From Allomyces macrogynus ATCC 38327 (taxonomy: Eukaryota > Blastocladiomycota > Blastocladiomycetes > Blastocladiales > Blastocladiaceae), in assembly GCA_000151295.1 (NCBI GenBank), contig GG745354.1:1-64000 (forward strand): a stretch of DNA of 64,000 bases, read 5' to 3'. A model generated the notes under the pieces. That model ran no database searches, had not been told where the DNA came from, and saw nothing but the letters and a program-made list of their open reading frames with translations. How positions within the stretch are numbered: position 1 is the first letter of the stretch; every line of letters begins with the position of its first letter. Positions 18,910-31,096 of the stretch are shown here, piece by piece. The position numbers and the translations under genes were made by a program.

Positions 18910-21900
18910 ATGACCGTCACCATGACCTCATCTGTCTCGGTCAAGATGCCGATCTCCGGCCAACCAGCGACGATTGAGATGCTCAAGGCTGATGGCTCGA
19001 ACTGGCCGACGTTTGCCAACCGTTTTCTTGGTTATTGACTGCCAACCAGCTCGAAGACCTGCTCGAACTCAAGTCCTTCAAGATTTTGGTTGACGCTGAT
19101 TTCGAGGTCATGTCACTGCAACAGCAAGAGGAAATGACGGACGCGCAATTCAAGAAACTCATTGAGCTCGACTCGGACGTCAAGTTTGTTGCCGACACGA
19201 TCTTTTGCAACGGTCCTGTGGGTGCTGAATGCAAGAAGTGCATGGCTCACAACAGCTACAAGGCCAAGTCGTGCATCCGGAGCATCATCAAGGTCGTTTT
19301 GCCGTCTGCCGTTGCGTCCGAACTCCTGCCGGTCTTCTCGGACGCCACCTGTGTCGCCGATGCGTGCGCGCTGCTGCGTGCTCGTTTTGACAAGCGTTCC
19401 GCGCAAGCTCATCTCGCCAATGTCAAGGGGCTGTTCACGAAGCCCATGTCGGGCTCTGGTGCTGCGGCGGTTGGCGAGCACATTGCCGATTTGCAACGCC
19501 ATTTTGACGTGATTCGGCGCCATGAACGTGCCAAGTCGTCCTCGCATCTGCGCACCGACTTTGCCGACTCGTTCTTGGTCCTCGCACTGCTCTCCTCGCT
19601 GCTGCCCGAGTATTCGCCAACAGTGCTCTCCTTGGGCGAGTACTATGAGGAAATGGCAATTGTCAAATTACAGACGATTATCAAGGGGGCTGCCGACCAG
19701 CTAGAACGCAGCTCTGGGACTGAGATGCAGGCGCTTGTTGTGACAAAGCGCAAGGACACGAATGCCTGTCACAACTGTGGCAAGATTGGTCATTACGTGC
19801 GCTTCTGCCCGAACCAGGACCACCAGCGCAAGAACAGTGCTGAAACCGCGAACTGGCGCAAAAAGAAGGGCGCGAATGTTGTGGCCAAGGACGGCGACGA
19901 ACATGCAATGGTGCATTTGTCGGTGGACGAGTATGAGCGTTTGATGGCGTCTGCCCGTGGTGCGGACGCCGCTGGTGTTGTTTTTGGTGCTGCTGAATTT
20001 GACGGATTTGCGCACTACCTGATTGTTGCCCTCTGCCCCGAAATCGTGAGACTTGAACGTCAAAGCCATCAGGGCATGGTGATGCCGCCCGGCATGTACC
20101 CACCCATCATTCATGTCGATGCATCGAATTATGAAGGACCAGATCCTCACCATCATCGTGAGCGCGTGCTGATGCCTTTGTCGGCACGTGCACGTCTTGC
20201 ACAGAGCCTGAAAGTCAACTTGGCCACTGGTGCGCACTTTTGCGGCGACAAGTTGCTGTTTGCCATGCTCAACGACATGCAGCCTGGCAAAGGGTTCCTC
20301 GTCTCACTGGGTGACCACCGCGTGTGCCGTCCGATTGGCAAGGGCACGATGCGCATCCGCACGCCTTCGGGCAACATTGTTCACCTCGACCCGGTCTGGT
20401 ACATTCCCGGCTTCAAGACGCTTGTCTCAGTCTCTGAGCTGTACGATCGGACTGCTGTGCGAGTCATCTTCGGGGATCGAGACGTCCAGTTCGTGCATTG
20501 CGAGACAGGAGATCTGCTTGCCAAGGGCGTGTGGCATGGGGATACGTGGATCGTCCCAGGCGTGTGCAAGAAGGGACTGACCAAGGACGCGCGGGTGCTC
20601 GACGTTTGGGGTAAGTGACCTGTTGGTGCGCATGTCGCCGATGTGGTCAAGAAGGTGTCGCTCTCCGAGCTGTGGCACGCGCGACTCTTTCACGTTGGTC
20701 ATGATCGCGTTTCGGCCATGTGTACGCTCGAGCATGGCGTCAAGGACGACATCGGTGTGGCCAAGCCGCTACATGAGTGTATGATGTGTCTTGTGGCCAA
20801 TGCGCGCAGCCAGCCGCATCTGCTGCGCCATTTGCGTGCGAATCGACTATTTGGCGTCCTCCACGCTGATTTGGTGTCAATGAAGACAGTCGGCATGGGG
20901 GGTGTCAACTACTTTGCGACAGTCATGGACGAGTACTCACGCTGGTGCTTCGTGCTGCTTCTCCTGCGCAAGGGCGACTTTGGACCACAGTTTCTCAATT
21001 TGCTGAAGCGCGCCGAGTCATTCTTTGGCGTGTCTGCGGGCTGGCTGCACAGCGACCATGGTGGCGAGTTCATTGGCAACAGTTTACACTTGATTCTGCT
21101 CTCACGTCGCATGCACTTGTCGACAACGTCTCCAAACTCGCCAGAGTCAAATGGGCTTGCCGAGTGGACGCAGGGTGTGCTCAAGTCGATGGTGCGTGTG
21201 GCCATGACAGCCGCCAAGGCGCCGGATTCCCTCTGGCCAGAGTGTGTGCGCGCAGCGTGCTATGTGCGCAACCGTGTGCCAAGTGACTCGCTCGGTGGTC
21301 GCTCGCCATACCAGGTTGTTTTCGGCGCGTTGCCCAACATGTCGAAGTGCAAGGTGTGGGGCTCGCTTGGTGGCGCTGTTGTTCCGACGACGCAGGCGCG
21401 TCCGGGCGTGTCCAGATTCGCTGCAAGTGTAGCAGTGCGCATGGTTGGTTATGGAGACGAGTTGCCGTGGGTCACGCGCGACGGCTACTGCGTGTAGGAC
21501 GGACAGAAGGTGTTTGTCACGCGTGATGTCAAGTTTGCCGAGTGGCTCTGTGTTGCAGAGTCGCGTGTTGTTGCTGGTGCTCCTCGCACGTTGCCGTCAG
21601 CCAAGGTCAAGGTTAGGTCGCCCGTGCAAGTTGATTTGGGGTCGCTGGATTGGGTCGCCCGTGCAAGTTGATTTGGGGTCGCTGGACATGCCGTCGACTG
21701 TGGTCGATGGCGTTGGTGGCGATGAAGTTGTTGATGAGGAGATCGGGCGTGGTGCGCAGCGTGATCAAGTTCAAGTGCCTATGGCGGTTCCGGATCAACT
21801 TCCCGTGGTCAACCTGATTGCCGACCTCCCACTGGCGGTGCCAGCGTTAGAGCGCGATAATCTGCAAGTCGGCAAGAGGCCCGGTTTGCCGCAGGTGGAC

Positions 21901-23937
21901 CAGGGACCAATGGGGGTCCTCGCGGACGTGGGGGAGCCCGGTCACCACGCCGATGCGCCAGAAGTGAGCAATGGGGGTGTTGGTCAAGCGCCCATCGCGC
22001 GGCAATCGCGCCGTTTGCGCGGCCTACAGCCCGAGGTCGCTTGCCGTTTTGATCCCGACGCCATTGCCCATGTCTGCAGTACGCCCGACGTGGGGGAGGT
22101 GGATCCTGAACCTAAAAGGGGCGTCGAACGTGCTGCTGACGCAGTTGAGAAAGTGCGCGTGTTGCGGTTGAATAGTGATTGCACTGACGCTTCGGCCCCT
22201 CTTGTTCGTTCCCTCGCTGGCCCTGACGTTGACTCAGGCTCGCCCCTGTCCGGAATTGTCGATCTCGATTTGCTGACACTGTTTCTACATGCGCACCCGG
22301 ACTCGGATCTCAGCAAGTCTGTTGAGTCGGCAAGTGCGGTGCTCGCATGCGTTGCCGCAGCTCAAGTCGGCGCCCAGGGTGCAGTTTGGGAACCCAAGAC
22401 GGTCGAGGAAGCACTAGCGCACCCGGACTGGCGCGCACCGACACTTGACGAGTACAACTCGCTTGTCGAGAATGGGACATGGGTACTCGTCAACCACCGC
22501 CCAGGCGACAAGGTGATGCGCTCCGGTTGGATCTTCAAGTGGAAACTCGGGGCAGACGGAATGCCTGTGCGCGCCAAGTCGCGACTTGTTGCCAAGGGAT
22601 ACACGGCCATCCCAGGCGTGCATTACACGGACACGTTTGCGCCCGTTGCTTCGTTTGACATGCTGCGTCTGATCCTGTCGCTCGCCGCGTATCTCAAGGT
22701 CCGGCCGCTGCAGCTCGACATCAAGACGGCCTTCCTGTATGGTTACATCAAGGAGCGTGTGCTCATGGAGCAGCCACCAGGCTTCGTTGACAAGAAGAAC
22801 TCGGACAAGGTCTGCATGCTCGTTAAGGCGCTGTACAGCACCAAGCAGGCCCCGCGCATGTGGTTCTGCCGTTTGGCCGATTACCTGATTTCGCTCGGAT
22901 TTGCGGAGTCCAAGTACGACAAGTGCCTGTTCATGCACAAGACGGACAAGGGCGTGATCTTCATTGGAGTCTATGTCGACGACTTGCCGATTGTCGCGTC
23001 AACCAAGGAGCTGCGCAAGTGGATTGTCGACAAGTTGAAGTCCGAGTTCAAGGTGCACGACTTGGGCGATGCGGCATGGTTGCTCGGGTGCAAGATTACG
23101 TACAGTGACGAAGGGTCGATTTACCTTGACCAGAGCCAGTACGTCAAGTCAATGGGCAAGCGGTTCCAGATCCCTGAAAAGATGCGGCCGGTGATCCCGA
23201 TGCGACCCAACGACTTCAAGGAGCTGCTCGAGTTGCCCAAGATCATTGATCCAGTTGTAAAGACCGAGTACCTCGCCATTGTCGGGTCGCTGCTCTTTGC
23301 GGCGACGAAAACGCGGCCGGACATTGCTGCTGCGACTGCAATTCTTGGCCGTTTCATGCACGCACCTGGTACGCTACATCTCGAGGCCGCAAAGCGGCTT
23401 GTTGGGTACCTGTTGGGCACGTCGAACCTCGGCATCAAGTTTTTGGGCAAGGATATGAAACTTGACGCGTTTGCTGATGCCGATTGGGCCGAGGATCGTG
23501 GCGACCGCAAGTCGACATCGGGTTTTGTGATACGGGTTGGCGGTAGCCCTGTCGCCTGGCGCTCGAAGAAGCAGACGCTCGTGGCAAAGTCGACCATGGC
23601 TGCTGAGTACGTGTCGGCAAGCTTAGCGGGCGACACGATCCTCACAATACGCGCGCTGCTGGAAGAGCTCGGGTACAAACAAGATGGACCGACACTGCTC
23701 ATGGAAGATAACAAGTCGGTGGAGCGTGTAGCCAAGGACGCGCTGCTGTCGTCAAAACACGTTGAGATCCACGCCCACTGGTTGCAGGACCAAGTTGCCA
23801 AGAAGACGATTGACCTGCGGCGCGTGGACACGGAGAACCAGATTGCCGACATTTTGACCAAGCCGCTTGCTGCTCCTGCATTCCGCAAGCTTCGTGACAT
23901 GATTGGAGATGCGGAAGTGATTGCTCCGCACGCGTAG
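18910..23937 (+). pseudogene. E1 gag-pol, broken
   Basis: Gag carries a CCHC knuckle (CHNCGKIGHYVRFC, near 19770). The protease region has lost its catalytic motif: VNLATGAHF, where other copies read VDSAAGAHF. Integrase shows WHARLFHVGH, CMMC, HADL and HSDHGGEF. RT has FIGVYVDDLPIV, and RNase H has DAFADADW and SKKQTLVAKSTMAAEY. Breaks are a one-base frameshift near 19034 (stop TGA), CGA to TGA at 20617, TGG to TAG near 21496, and a 37-bp tandem duplication at 21613-21686. From 21650 to the stop the frame is open through RT and RNase H. Confidence 0.9.
21613..21686 (+). repeat. 37-bp tandem duplication in E1 pol
   Basis: Two 37-bp units differing at one base lie between integrase and RT. 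The unit is single in E3. Since 37 is not a multiple of three, the duplication shifts the frame. Confidence 0.88.
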
Positions 23938-23958
23938 GGAATGCTCGCCGTGGGGGAG

Positions 23959-24148
23959 TGTCGAAGTGTTTGTCTCGCATTATTTGAGTTTCTGTTTTTT
24001 TGTCTTCCCTCATTGTTTCCTTGTTGGAGCTGTTCGAGTTGGATTCTTGTGTTAATGATGGTGGCAACCTAGGTTATGGTTGCCACCACCGCTGAAGTGC
24101 AGAGTGCACACACCAAATGCATTCCTGCTCCCGCTCAACCTTGCGAAA
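23959..24148 (+). repeat. 3' LTR of E1
   Basis: 190 bp, preceded by polypurine GGGGGAG. It differs from the 5' LTR in its first 40 bases and is closer there to the 3' LTR of E2. Confidence 0.9.
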
Positions 24149-25198
24149 GTATGGTGGGACACAGATCACTCGCTCAATGCAAGCAACAGGTGGATGACAA
24201 AGAAGAAGGTGGTACAGACCTGAGCAACAGGCGCGAGATATCGTCAGTGGGCAGTTCTTTCCTCAATGGGCGAGCAGGAGCAACAAGTGCATGCTGGCAG
24301 GCCCACTGACGTTTTGAACTCGCCCAGCAACCAATCAAAGAATGCCAAAGAGAAACAGAGAAAATGGCTGCATGGGCCTCAGATCACCCCGAAAAAATGC
24401 GGCAAAAGGCAACACAAGGAGGCGGCGTTTGCACAATGTGTGATGACAAAGTCGTGGAGGGTGTGCACGCAGTTGGTGTTGCAGTTGCCCTGGCAAATGG
24501 CGCAATTGGGATAGTCGTCAGGGCGAGTCGTGTGCTTGCCAACGTGGCAGGATGGCCCGTTTCTCGGTTGACAGTGGTCAACAGCATGGGTCGTGTCAGG
24601 CCATGCAGTGTGCATGTCACATCAGGTCGTTGGGACATTGTGGTCATCAACGATTGGGTGGAGAATGTTGCAGGGGGGTCGTAAGGATTCGCCGCAGCAG
24701 TGGAGATGATCAGCTTGTAATGGGAGCAGGGCGTGTGCACTTCACGCCACCAGGGAGGGAATTGCACGTGTCAACCTTGCCCGCAAGGGAAGAGAGAGGA
24801 GCTTTTCAGTGAAAAGGCGTTGATGATGGTCGCAGTCGTTGTTGCAGCGTTTTCGAGTCGTCAGCAGTGTTGTAGCGGTCAGGATCATGATTGTGAAAAC
24901 ACAAGTTTGGTGTGTGTCACAGTGTCAATGGGTGCTGGGCCCCAGCTGGTTGCATGCGGTGGTGAAGAACATTAAGGGGCCCAAGAAAATGAAGGAAATG
25001 ATAAGGGGAACGTCGGGAAGTGGTGTGGTAGTCTGCAACGTCAATTGATTTGCATGGGTGCAGTCAGGTTTGAACCATTGACATTTGATCACAGCACGAC
25101 CAACAGGAGTGAGTCAGTGGCATCAGCCAGCATTGGTGTGAGCGAGCTTGGTTGTGCGAGCCATTGCTGTCCAAGTCCAAATCCGGTTCCAGCCCCTA
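24149..25198. other. Segment between E1 and E2, no gene found
   Basis: About 1 kb with no recognisable coding frame and mixed CpG content. Target-site evidence says this piece, together with 25199-25422, is inverted relative to the surrounding sequence. Confidence 0.5.
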
Positions 25199-25422
25199 TT
25201 AGGTGCCTTCAGCAGGGGGCCCTGTGACAGTGTGACCCTTGCGCTTTGTCACAACAAGTGCCTGTGTCTCAGTCCCAGAACTGCCTTTGAGCTGATTGGT
25301 AGCCCCCTCTAATAGCATTGTGATTTCGACAAGCGACATTTCCTCATAGCACGCCCAACGAGAGCACTGTTGGGGAATACTCAGACAGCAGTGAGGAGAG
25401 GAGTGTGAGGACCAGAAACAAG
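25199..25422 (-). mobile_element. Displaced part of the old copia gag
   Basis: The minus strand reads gag words such as LVLTLLSS-like sequence, YEEMSLVEITMLLEGATNQL and SGTETQALVVTKRKG. It begins with cttgtttctggtcc, which continues, on the opposite strand, the gag interrupted at 18433. The plus-strand end acaag (25418-25422) is the reverse complement of CTTGT at 18429-18433. Confidence 0.82.
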
Positions 25423-25610
25423 TTTTGCAAGGTTGAGCAGGAGCAGGAATGCATTTGGTGTGTGCACTCTGCACTTCAGCGGTGGTGGCAACCATAACCT
25501 AGATTGCCACCATCATTTACACAAGAATCCAACTCGAACAGCTCCAACAAGGAAACAATGAGGGAAGACAAAAAAAAAAGAAACTCAAATGCAAGACAAA
25601 CACTTCGACA
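25423..25610 (-). repeat. 3' LTR of E2
   Basis: 188 bp from ttttgcaagg to cacttcgaca on the plus strand. The polypurine tract (ctccccc on plus) is adjacent. Confidence 0.9.
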
Positions 25611-25631
25611 CTCCCCCACGGCGAGCATTCC

Positions 25632-28600
25632 CTACGCGCGCGGAGCAATCACTTCCGCATCTCCAATCATGTCACAAAGCTTGCGGAACGCAGGAGCAGC
25701 AAGCGGCTTGGTCAAAATGTCGGCAATCTGGTTCTCCGTGTCCACGCGCCGCAGGTCAATCGTCTTCTTGGCAACTTGGTCCTGCAACCAGTGGGCGTGG
25801 ATCTCAACGTGTTTCGACGAGAGCAGCGCGTCCTTGGCAACACGCTCCGCCGACTCGTTATCTTCCATGAGCGGCGTCGGTCCATCTTGTTTGTACCCGA
25901 GCTCTTCCAGCAGCGCGCGTATCGTGAGGATCGTGTCGCCCGCTAAGCTTGCCGACACGTACTCAGCAGCCATGGTCGACTTTGCCACGAGCGTCTGCTT
26001 CTTCGAGCGCCAGGCGACAGGGCTGCCGCCAACCCGTATCACAAAACCCGATGTCGACTTGCGGTCGCCACGATCCTCGGCCCAATCGGCATCAGCAAAC
26101 GCGTCAAGTTTCATATCCTTGCCCAAAAACTTGATGCCGAGGTTCGACGTGCCCAACAGGTACCCAACAAGCCGCTTTGCGGCCTCGAGATGTAGCGTAC
26201 CAGGTGCGTGCATGAAACGGCCAAGAATTGCAGTCGCAGCGGCAATGTCCGGCCGCGTTTTCGTCGCCGCAAAGAGCAGCGACCCGACAATGGCGAGGTA
26301 CTCGGTCTTTACAACTGGATCAATGATCTTGGGCAACTCGAGCAGCTCCTTGAAGTCGTTGGGTCGCATCGGGATCACCGGCCGCATCTTTTCGGGGATC
26401 TGGAACCGCTTGCCCATTGACTTGACGTACTGGCTCTGGTCAAGGTAAATCGACCCGTCGTCGCCGTACGTGATCTTGCACCCGAGCAACCATGCTGCAT
26501 CGCCCAAGTCGTGCACCTTGAACTCGGACTTCAACTTGTCGACAATCCACTTGCGCAGCTCTGTGGTTGACGCGACAATCGGCAAGTCGTCGACATAGAC
26601 TCCAATGAAGATCACGCCCTTGCCCGTCTTGTGCATGAACAGGCACTTGTCGTACTTGGACTCCGCGAATCCGAGCGACATCAGGTAATCGGCCAAACGG
26701 CAGAACCACATGCGTGGGGCCTGCTTGGTGCCGTACAGCGCCTTGACGAGCATGCAGACCTTGTCTGAGTTCTTCTTGTCGACGAAACCTGGTGGCTGTT
26801 CCATGAGTACGTGCTCCTTGATGTAACCGTACAGGAAGGCCGTCTTGATGTCGAGCTGCAGCGGCCGGACCTTGAGATATGCGGCGAGCGACAGGATCAG
26901 ATGCAGCGTGTCAAACGACGCAACGGGCGCAAACGTGTCTGTGTAATGCACGCCTGGAATGGCCGTGTATCCCTTGGCAACAAGTCGCGACTTGGCGCGC
27001 ACGGGCTTTCCGTCTGCCCCGAGTTTCCACTTGAAGATCCAACTGGAGCGCATCACCTTGTCGCCTGGGCGGCGGTTGATGAGCACCCATGTCCCATTCT
27101 CGACGAGCGAATTGTACTCGTCAAATGTCGGCGCGCGCCAGTCTGGGTGCGCTAGCGCTTCCTCGACCGTCTTGGGTTCCCAAACTGCACCCTGGGCGCC
27201 GACTTGAGCCGTGGCAATGCATGCGAGCACCGCACTTGCCGACTCAACAGACTTGCTGAGATCCGAGTCCGGGTGCGCACGTAGAAACAGTGTCGGCAAA
27301 TCGAGATTGACAATTCCGGACAGGGGCGAGCCTGAGTCAACACCAGGGCCAGCTAGGGAATGAGCAAGAGGGGCCGAAGCATCAGTGCAATCACTTTTCA
27401 ACCGCAACACGCGCACTGTCTCCACTGCGTCAGCAGCACGTTCGACGCCCCTTTTAGGTTCAGGATCCACCTCCCGCATGTCAGGCGTACTGCAGACATG
27501 GGCAATGGAGTCGGGATCAAAACGGCAAGCAACCTCGGGCTATAGACCATGTAAACGGTGCGATTGCTGCGCGAAGGGCGCTTGAGCATCAGGTCCAAGA
27601 GCACCAACACCCTCAACACCCACTTCTGGCGTCGACCAGGCTCCCCCATGTCTGCGAGGATCCCCATCAGTTCCCGGTCCACCTGCGGCAAACTGGGTCT
27701 CTCACCGGCTTGCAGATAATTGCGCTCCAACGCTGGCCCTGCCAGTGGAAGCTCAGCAATCGGGTTGACCACAGGAAGTCGATCTGGAACCGCCATAGGC
27801 ACTTGAACTTGATCACGCCACGCAGCATGTCCGAACTCCTCCTCAACAACGTCATCGTCACCAATGCCATTGACCGCAGTCAACGGCACGTCCAGCGACC
27901 CCAAACCAACTTGCACGGGCGACCCAACCTTGACCTTGGCTGATGGCAATGTGCGAGGAGCACCAGCAACAACACGCGACTCTGCAACACAGAGCCGCTC
28001 GGCAAACTTGACATCGCGCGTGACAAACACCTTCTGTCCAACCCACACGTGGTAACTGTCACGCGTGACCCACGGCAACTTGTCTCCATAGCAAACCATG
28101 TGCACTGCCAAACCTGCAGCGAATTTGGACACGCCCAGACGCGCCTGCGTCGTCGGAACAACAGCGCCACCAAGCGAGCCCCGCACCTTGCACTTCGACA
28201 TGTTGGGTGACGCGCCGAAAACGACCTGGTATGGCGAGCGACCACTGAGCGAGTCACTTGGCACACGGTTGCGCACATAGCACGCCGCGCGCACACACTC
28301 CGGACAGAGGGAATCCGGCGCCTTGGCGGCCGTCATGGCCGCACGCACCATTGACTTGAGCACACCCTGCGTCCGCTCGGCAAGCCCATTTGACTCTGGC
28401 GAGTTCGGAGACGTTGTCGACAAGTGCATGCGACGTGAGAGCAGAATCGAGCGTAAACTGTTGCCAATGAACTCGCCACCATGGTCGCTGTGCAGCCGGC
28501 CCGCAGACACGCCAAAGAACGACTCGGCGTGCTTCAGCAAATCAAGAAACTGCGGTCCAAAGTCGTCCTTGCGCCGGAGAAGCAGCACGAAGCACCAGCG

Positions 28601-30620
28601 TGAGTATTCGTCCGTGACCGTCGCAAAGTAGTTGACACCCCCATGCTGACCGTCTTCATCGACACCAAATCAGCGTGGAGGACGCCAAATAGTCGATTCG
28701 CACGCAAATGGCACAGCGGATGCGGCTGGCTGCGCGCGTTGGCCACAAGACACGTCATGCACGCGTGTAGCGGCTTGGCCACACCCACGTCGTCCTTGAC
28801 GCCATGCTCGAGCGTACACACGGCTGAAACGTGATCATCACCAACGTGAAATAGTCGAGCGTGCCACAGCTTGGCGAGCAACACCTTCTTGACCGCATCG
28901 GCGACATTCGCACCAACAGGGTGCTTAGCCCAAACGTCGAGCACCCACACATCCTTGGTCAGTCCCTTCTCGCACACGCCCGGGACGATCCACGTATCCC
29001 CATGCCGCACGCCCTTGGCGAGCAGATCTCCTGTCTCGCAATGCACGAACTGGACGTCTCGATCCCCGAAGATGACTCGCACGGCAGTCCGATCGTACAG
29101 CTCAGAGACTGAGACAAGCGTCTTGAAGCTGGGAATGTACCAGACCGGGTCAAGGTGAACAATGTTGCCCGAAGGCGTGCGGATGCGCATCGTGCCCTTA
29201 CCAATCGGACGGCACACGCGGTGGTCACCCAGTGAGACGAGGAACCCTTCGCCAGGCCGCATGTCGTTGAGCGTAGCAAACAGCGACTTGTCGCCGCAAA
29301 AGTGCGCGCCAGCGGCCGAGTCGACTTTCGGGCTCTGTGCAAGACGTGCGCGCGCCGACAACGGCATCAGCGCGCGCGCACGATGATGGTGAGGATCCGG
29401 TACTTTATACTTCGATGCATCGACATGAATGATGGGCGGGTACGTGCCGGGCGGCGTCGCCATGCCCTGATGGCTTTGACGTTCAAGTCTCACGATTTCG
29501 GGGCAGAGGGCGACAATCGGGTAGTGCGCAAATCCGTCAAATTCAGCAGCACCAAAAACAACTCCAGCGGCGTCCGCACCACGGGCAGACGCCATCAAAC
29601 GCTCATACTCGTCCACCGACAAATGCACCATTGCATGTTCGTCGCCGTCCTTGGCCACAACATTCGCGCCCTTCTTTTTGCGCCAGTTCGCGGTTTCAGC
29701 GCCGTTCTTGCGCTGGTGGTCCCGGTTCGGGCAGAAGCGCACATAATGACCAATCTTGCCACAGTTGTGACAGGCGTTCGTGTCCTTGCGCTTAGTCACA
29801 ACAAGCGCCTGCGTCTCAGTCCCAGAGCTGCGTTCGAGCTGGTCGGCAGCCACCTCGAGAATTGTCTGTAATTCGACGATCGCCATTTCCTCATAGCGCT
29901 CGCCCAAGGAGAGCACCGTTGGTGAATACTCGGGCGGCAGCGAGGAGAGCAGTGCGAGGACCAAGAACGAGTCGGCAAAGTCGGTGCGCAGGTGCGAGGA
30001 CGACTTGGCACGTTCATGGCGCCGAATCACGTCAAAACGGCGTTGCAAATCGGCAATGTGCTCGCGAACCGCCGCAGCACCAGAGCCCGACATAAGCTTC
30101 GTGAACAGCCCCTTGACGTTGGCGAGATGGGCTTGCATGGAACGCTTGTCAAAACGAGCGCACAGTAATGCCCACGCATTGGTGATACAGGTGGTGTCTG
30201 AAAAGACCGGCAGGAGTTCAGACGCAATGGCAGACGGCAAAACGACCTTGATGATGGTCCGGATGCACGACTTGGCCTTGTAGCTGTTGTGGGCCATGCA
30301 CTTCTTGCGTTCGGCACCCGCAGGACCGTTCCAATAGATCGTGTCGGCAACAAACTTGACGTCCGAGTCGAGCTCAATGAGTTTCTTGAATTGCGCGTCC
30401 GTCATTTCTTCTAGCTGTTCCAGCAACACGACCTCGAATTCGGCGTCGACTAAAACCTTGTTGGGAACAGGTCTTCAAGCCTGTTGGCAGTCAAAAAGCT
30501 TAGAAAACAGTTGGCAAGCGTCAGCCCGCTCGAGATTTCGGCCTTCCGCATCTCAATCGTCACTGGTTGGCCAGAGATCGGCGTCTTGACCATAACAGAC
30601 GAGGTCATGGTGACGGTCAT
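25632..30620 (-). pseudogene. E2 gag-pol, broken by frameshifts
   Basis: Three long frames cover gag, protease and the start of integrase (30429-28534), the integrase core (28588-27398), and RT plus RNase H (27479-25632). The CCHC knuckle CHNCGKIGHYVRFC, HSDHGGEF, YVDDLPIV and AEYVSASLAGDT are intact. Breaks are a premature stop in the N-terminal gag (LFPTRF then stop, near 30470), loss of one G from a six-G run near 28640 that shifts frame inside integrase, and a frameshift near 27620 between integrase and RT. RT and RNase H together are 615 open residues, so only a few lesions separate this copy from a full frame. Confidence 0.9.
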
Positions 30621-30895
30621 GGTGCAGGTCGAATGTTAGCAAATATCGTTCACATCGAGTTATAAAAATCGGCTTTAAGCTTTCTAGAGCGGATGCAGCG
30701 CGTACCAAGTGGTCGTGGTTCGAGTTTAGATCGTCGTCGTCGTCGTCGTGGTAATGGATGGGCCCAGCGTAGCTCCCCTTGGTCGGTTGGTCACATCGGT
30801 CCATTTATCGCAGAAATCAGCGAGCAAAGCAGCAGCGGGACCATGACGTGGAGTCCAGCAGCTCTCTATCGGTCCGTGAGCGCTTGGGAAGCGCT

Positions 30896-30909
30896 CAGGG
30901 CTCATAATC
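30896..30909 (-). promoter_or_regulatory. Primer-binding site of E2
   Basis: On the minus strand GATTATGAGCCCTG follows the 5' LTR end GCGAAA. It matches the initiator tRNA-Met anticodon arm except at the second base. Confidence 0.7.
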
Positions 30910-31096
30910 TTTCGCAAGGTTGAGCGGGAGAAGGAATGCGTTTGGTGTGTGCACTCTGCACTATGGCGGTGGTGGCGCCCAATACTTAGGTTGCCACCAT
31001 CATTTACACAAGAATCCAACTCGAACAGCTCCAACAAGGAAACAATGAAGGAAGACATCAAACAAGAAACACAAATGCGAGCCGAACACTTCGACA
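30910..31096 (-). repeat. 5' LTR of E2
   Basis: 187 bp, TGTCGAAGTGTTCGGCTCGC to TTGCGAAA on the minus strand. Confidence 0.9.

Larger units (their letters stand above)
18434..24148 (+). mobile_element. Ty1/copia element E1, nearly complete, inactivated
   Basis: A 5715-bp element with 5' LTR 18434-18620, primer-binding site from 18621, gag-pol, polypurine tract GGGGGAG (23952-23958) and 3' LTR 23959-24148. Domain order is gag, protease, integrase, RT, RNase H, as in Ty1/copia. The left flank CTTGT matches the reversed flank of E2, not its own right flank. The two LTRs are of different subtypes: the 5' copy reads gttcgtcttgcatttgtg, while the 3' copy carries gtttgtctcgcatta. The element therefore looks like a recombinant. 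Confidence 0.93.
25423..31096 (-). mobile_element. Ty1/copia element E2, nearly complete, inactivated
   Basis: A 5674-bp element in reverse orientation. The 3' LTR is 25423-25610, gag-pol is read from 30620 down to 25632, the primer-binding site is 30896-30909 and the 5' LTR is 30910-31096. It is the least CpG-decayed copy and keeps the protease motif VDSAAGAHF and YVDDLPIV. Its 5' flank (ggcag on minus) matches neither its own 3' flank nor the right flank of E1. Confidence 0.93.
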
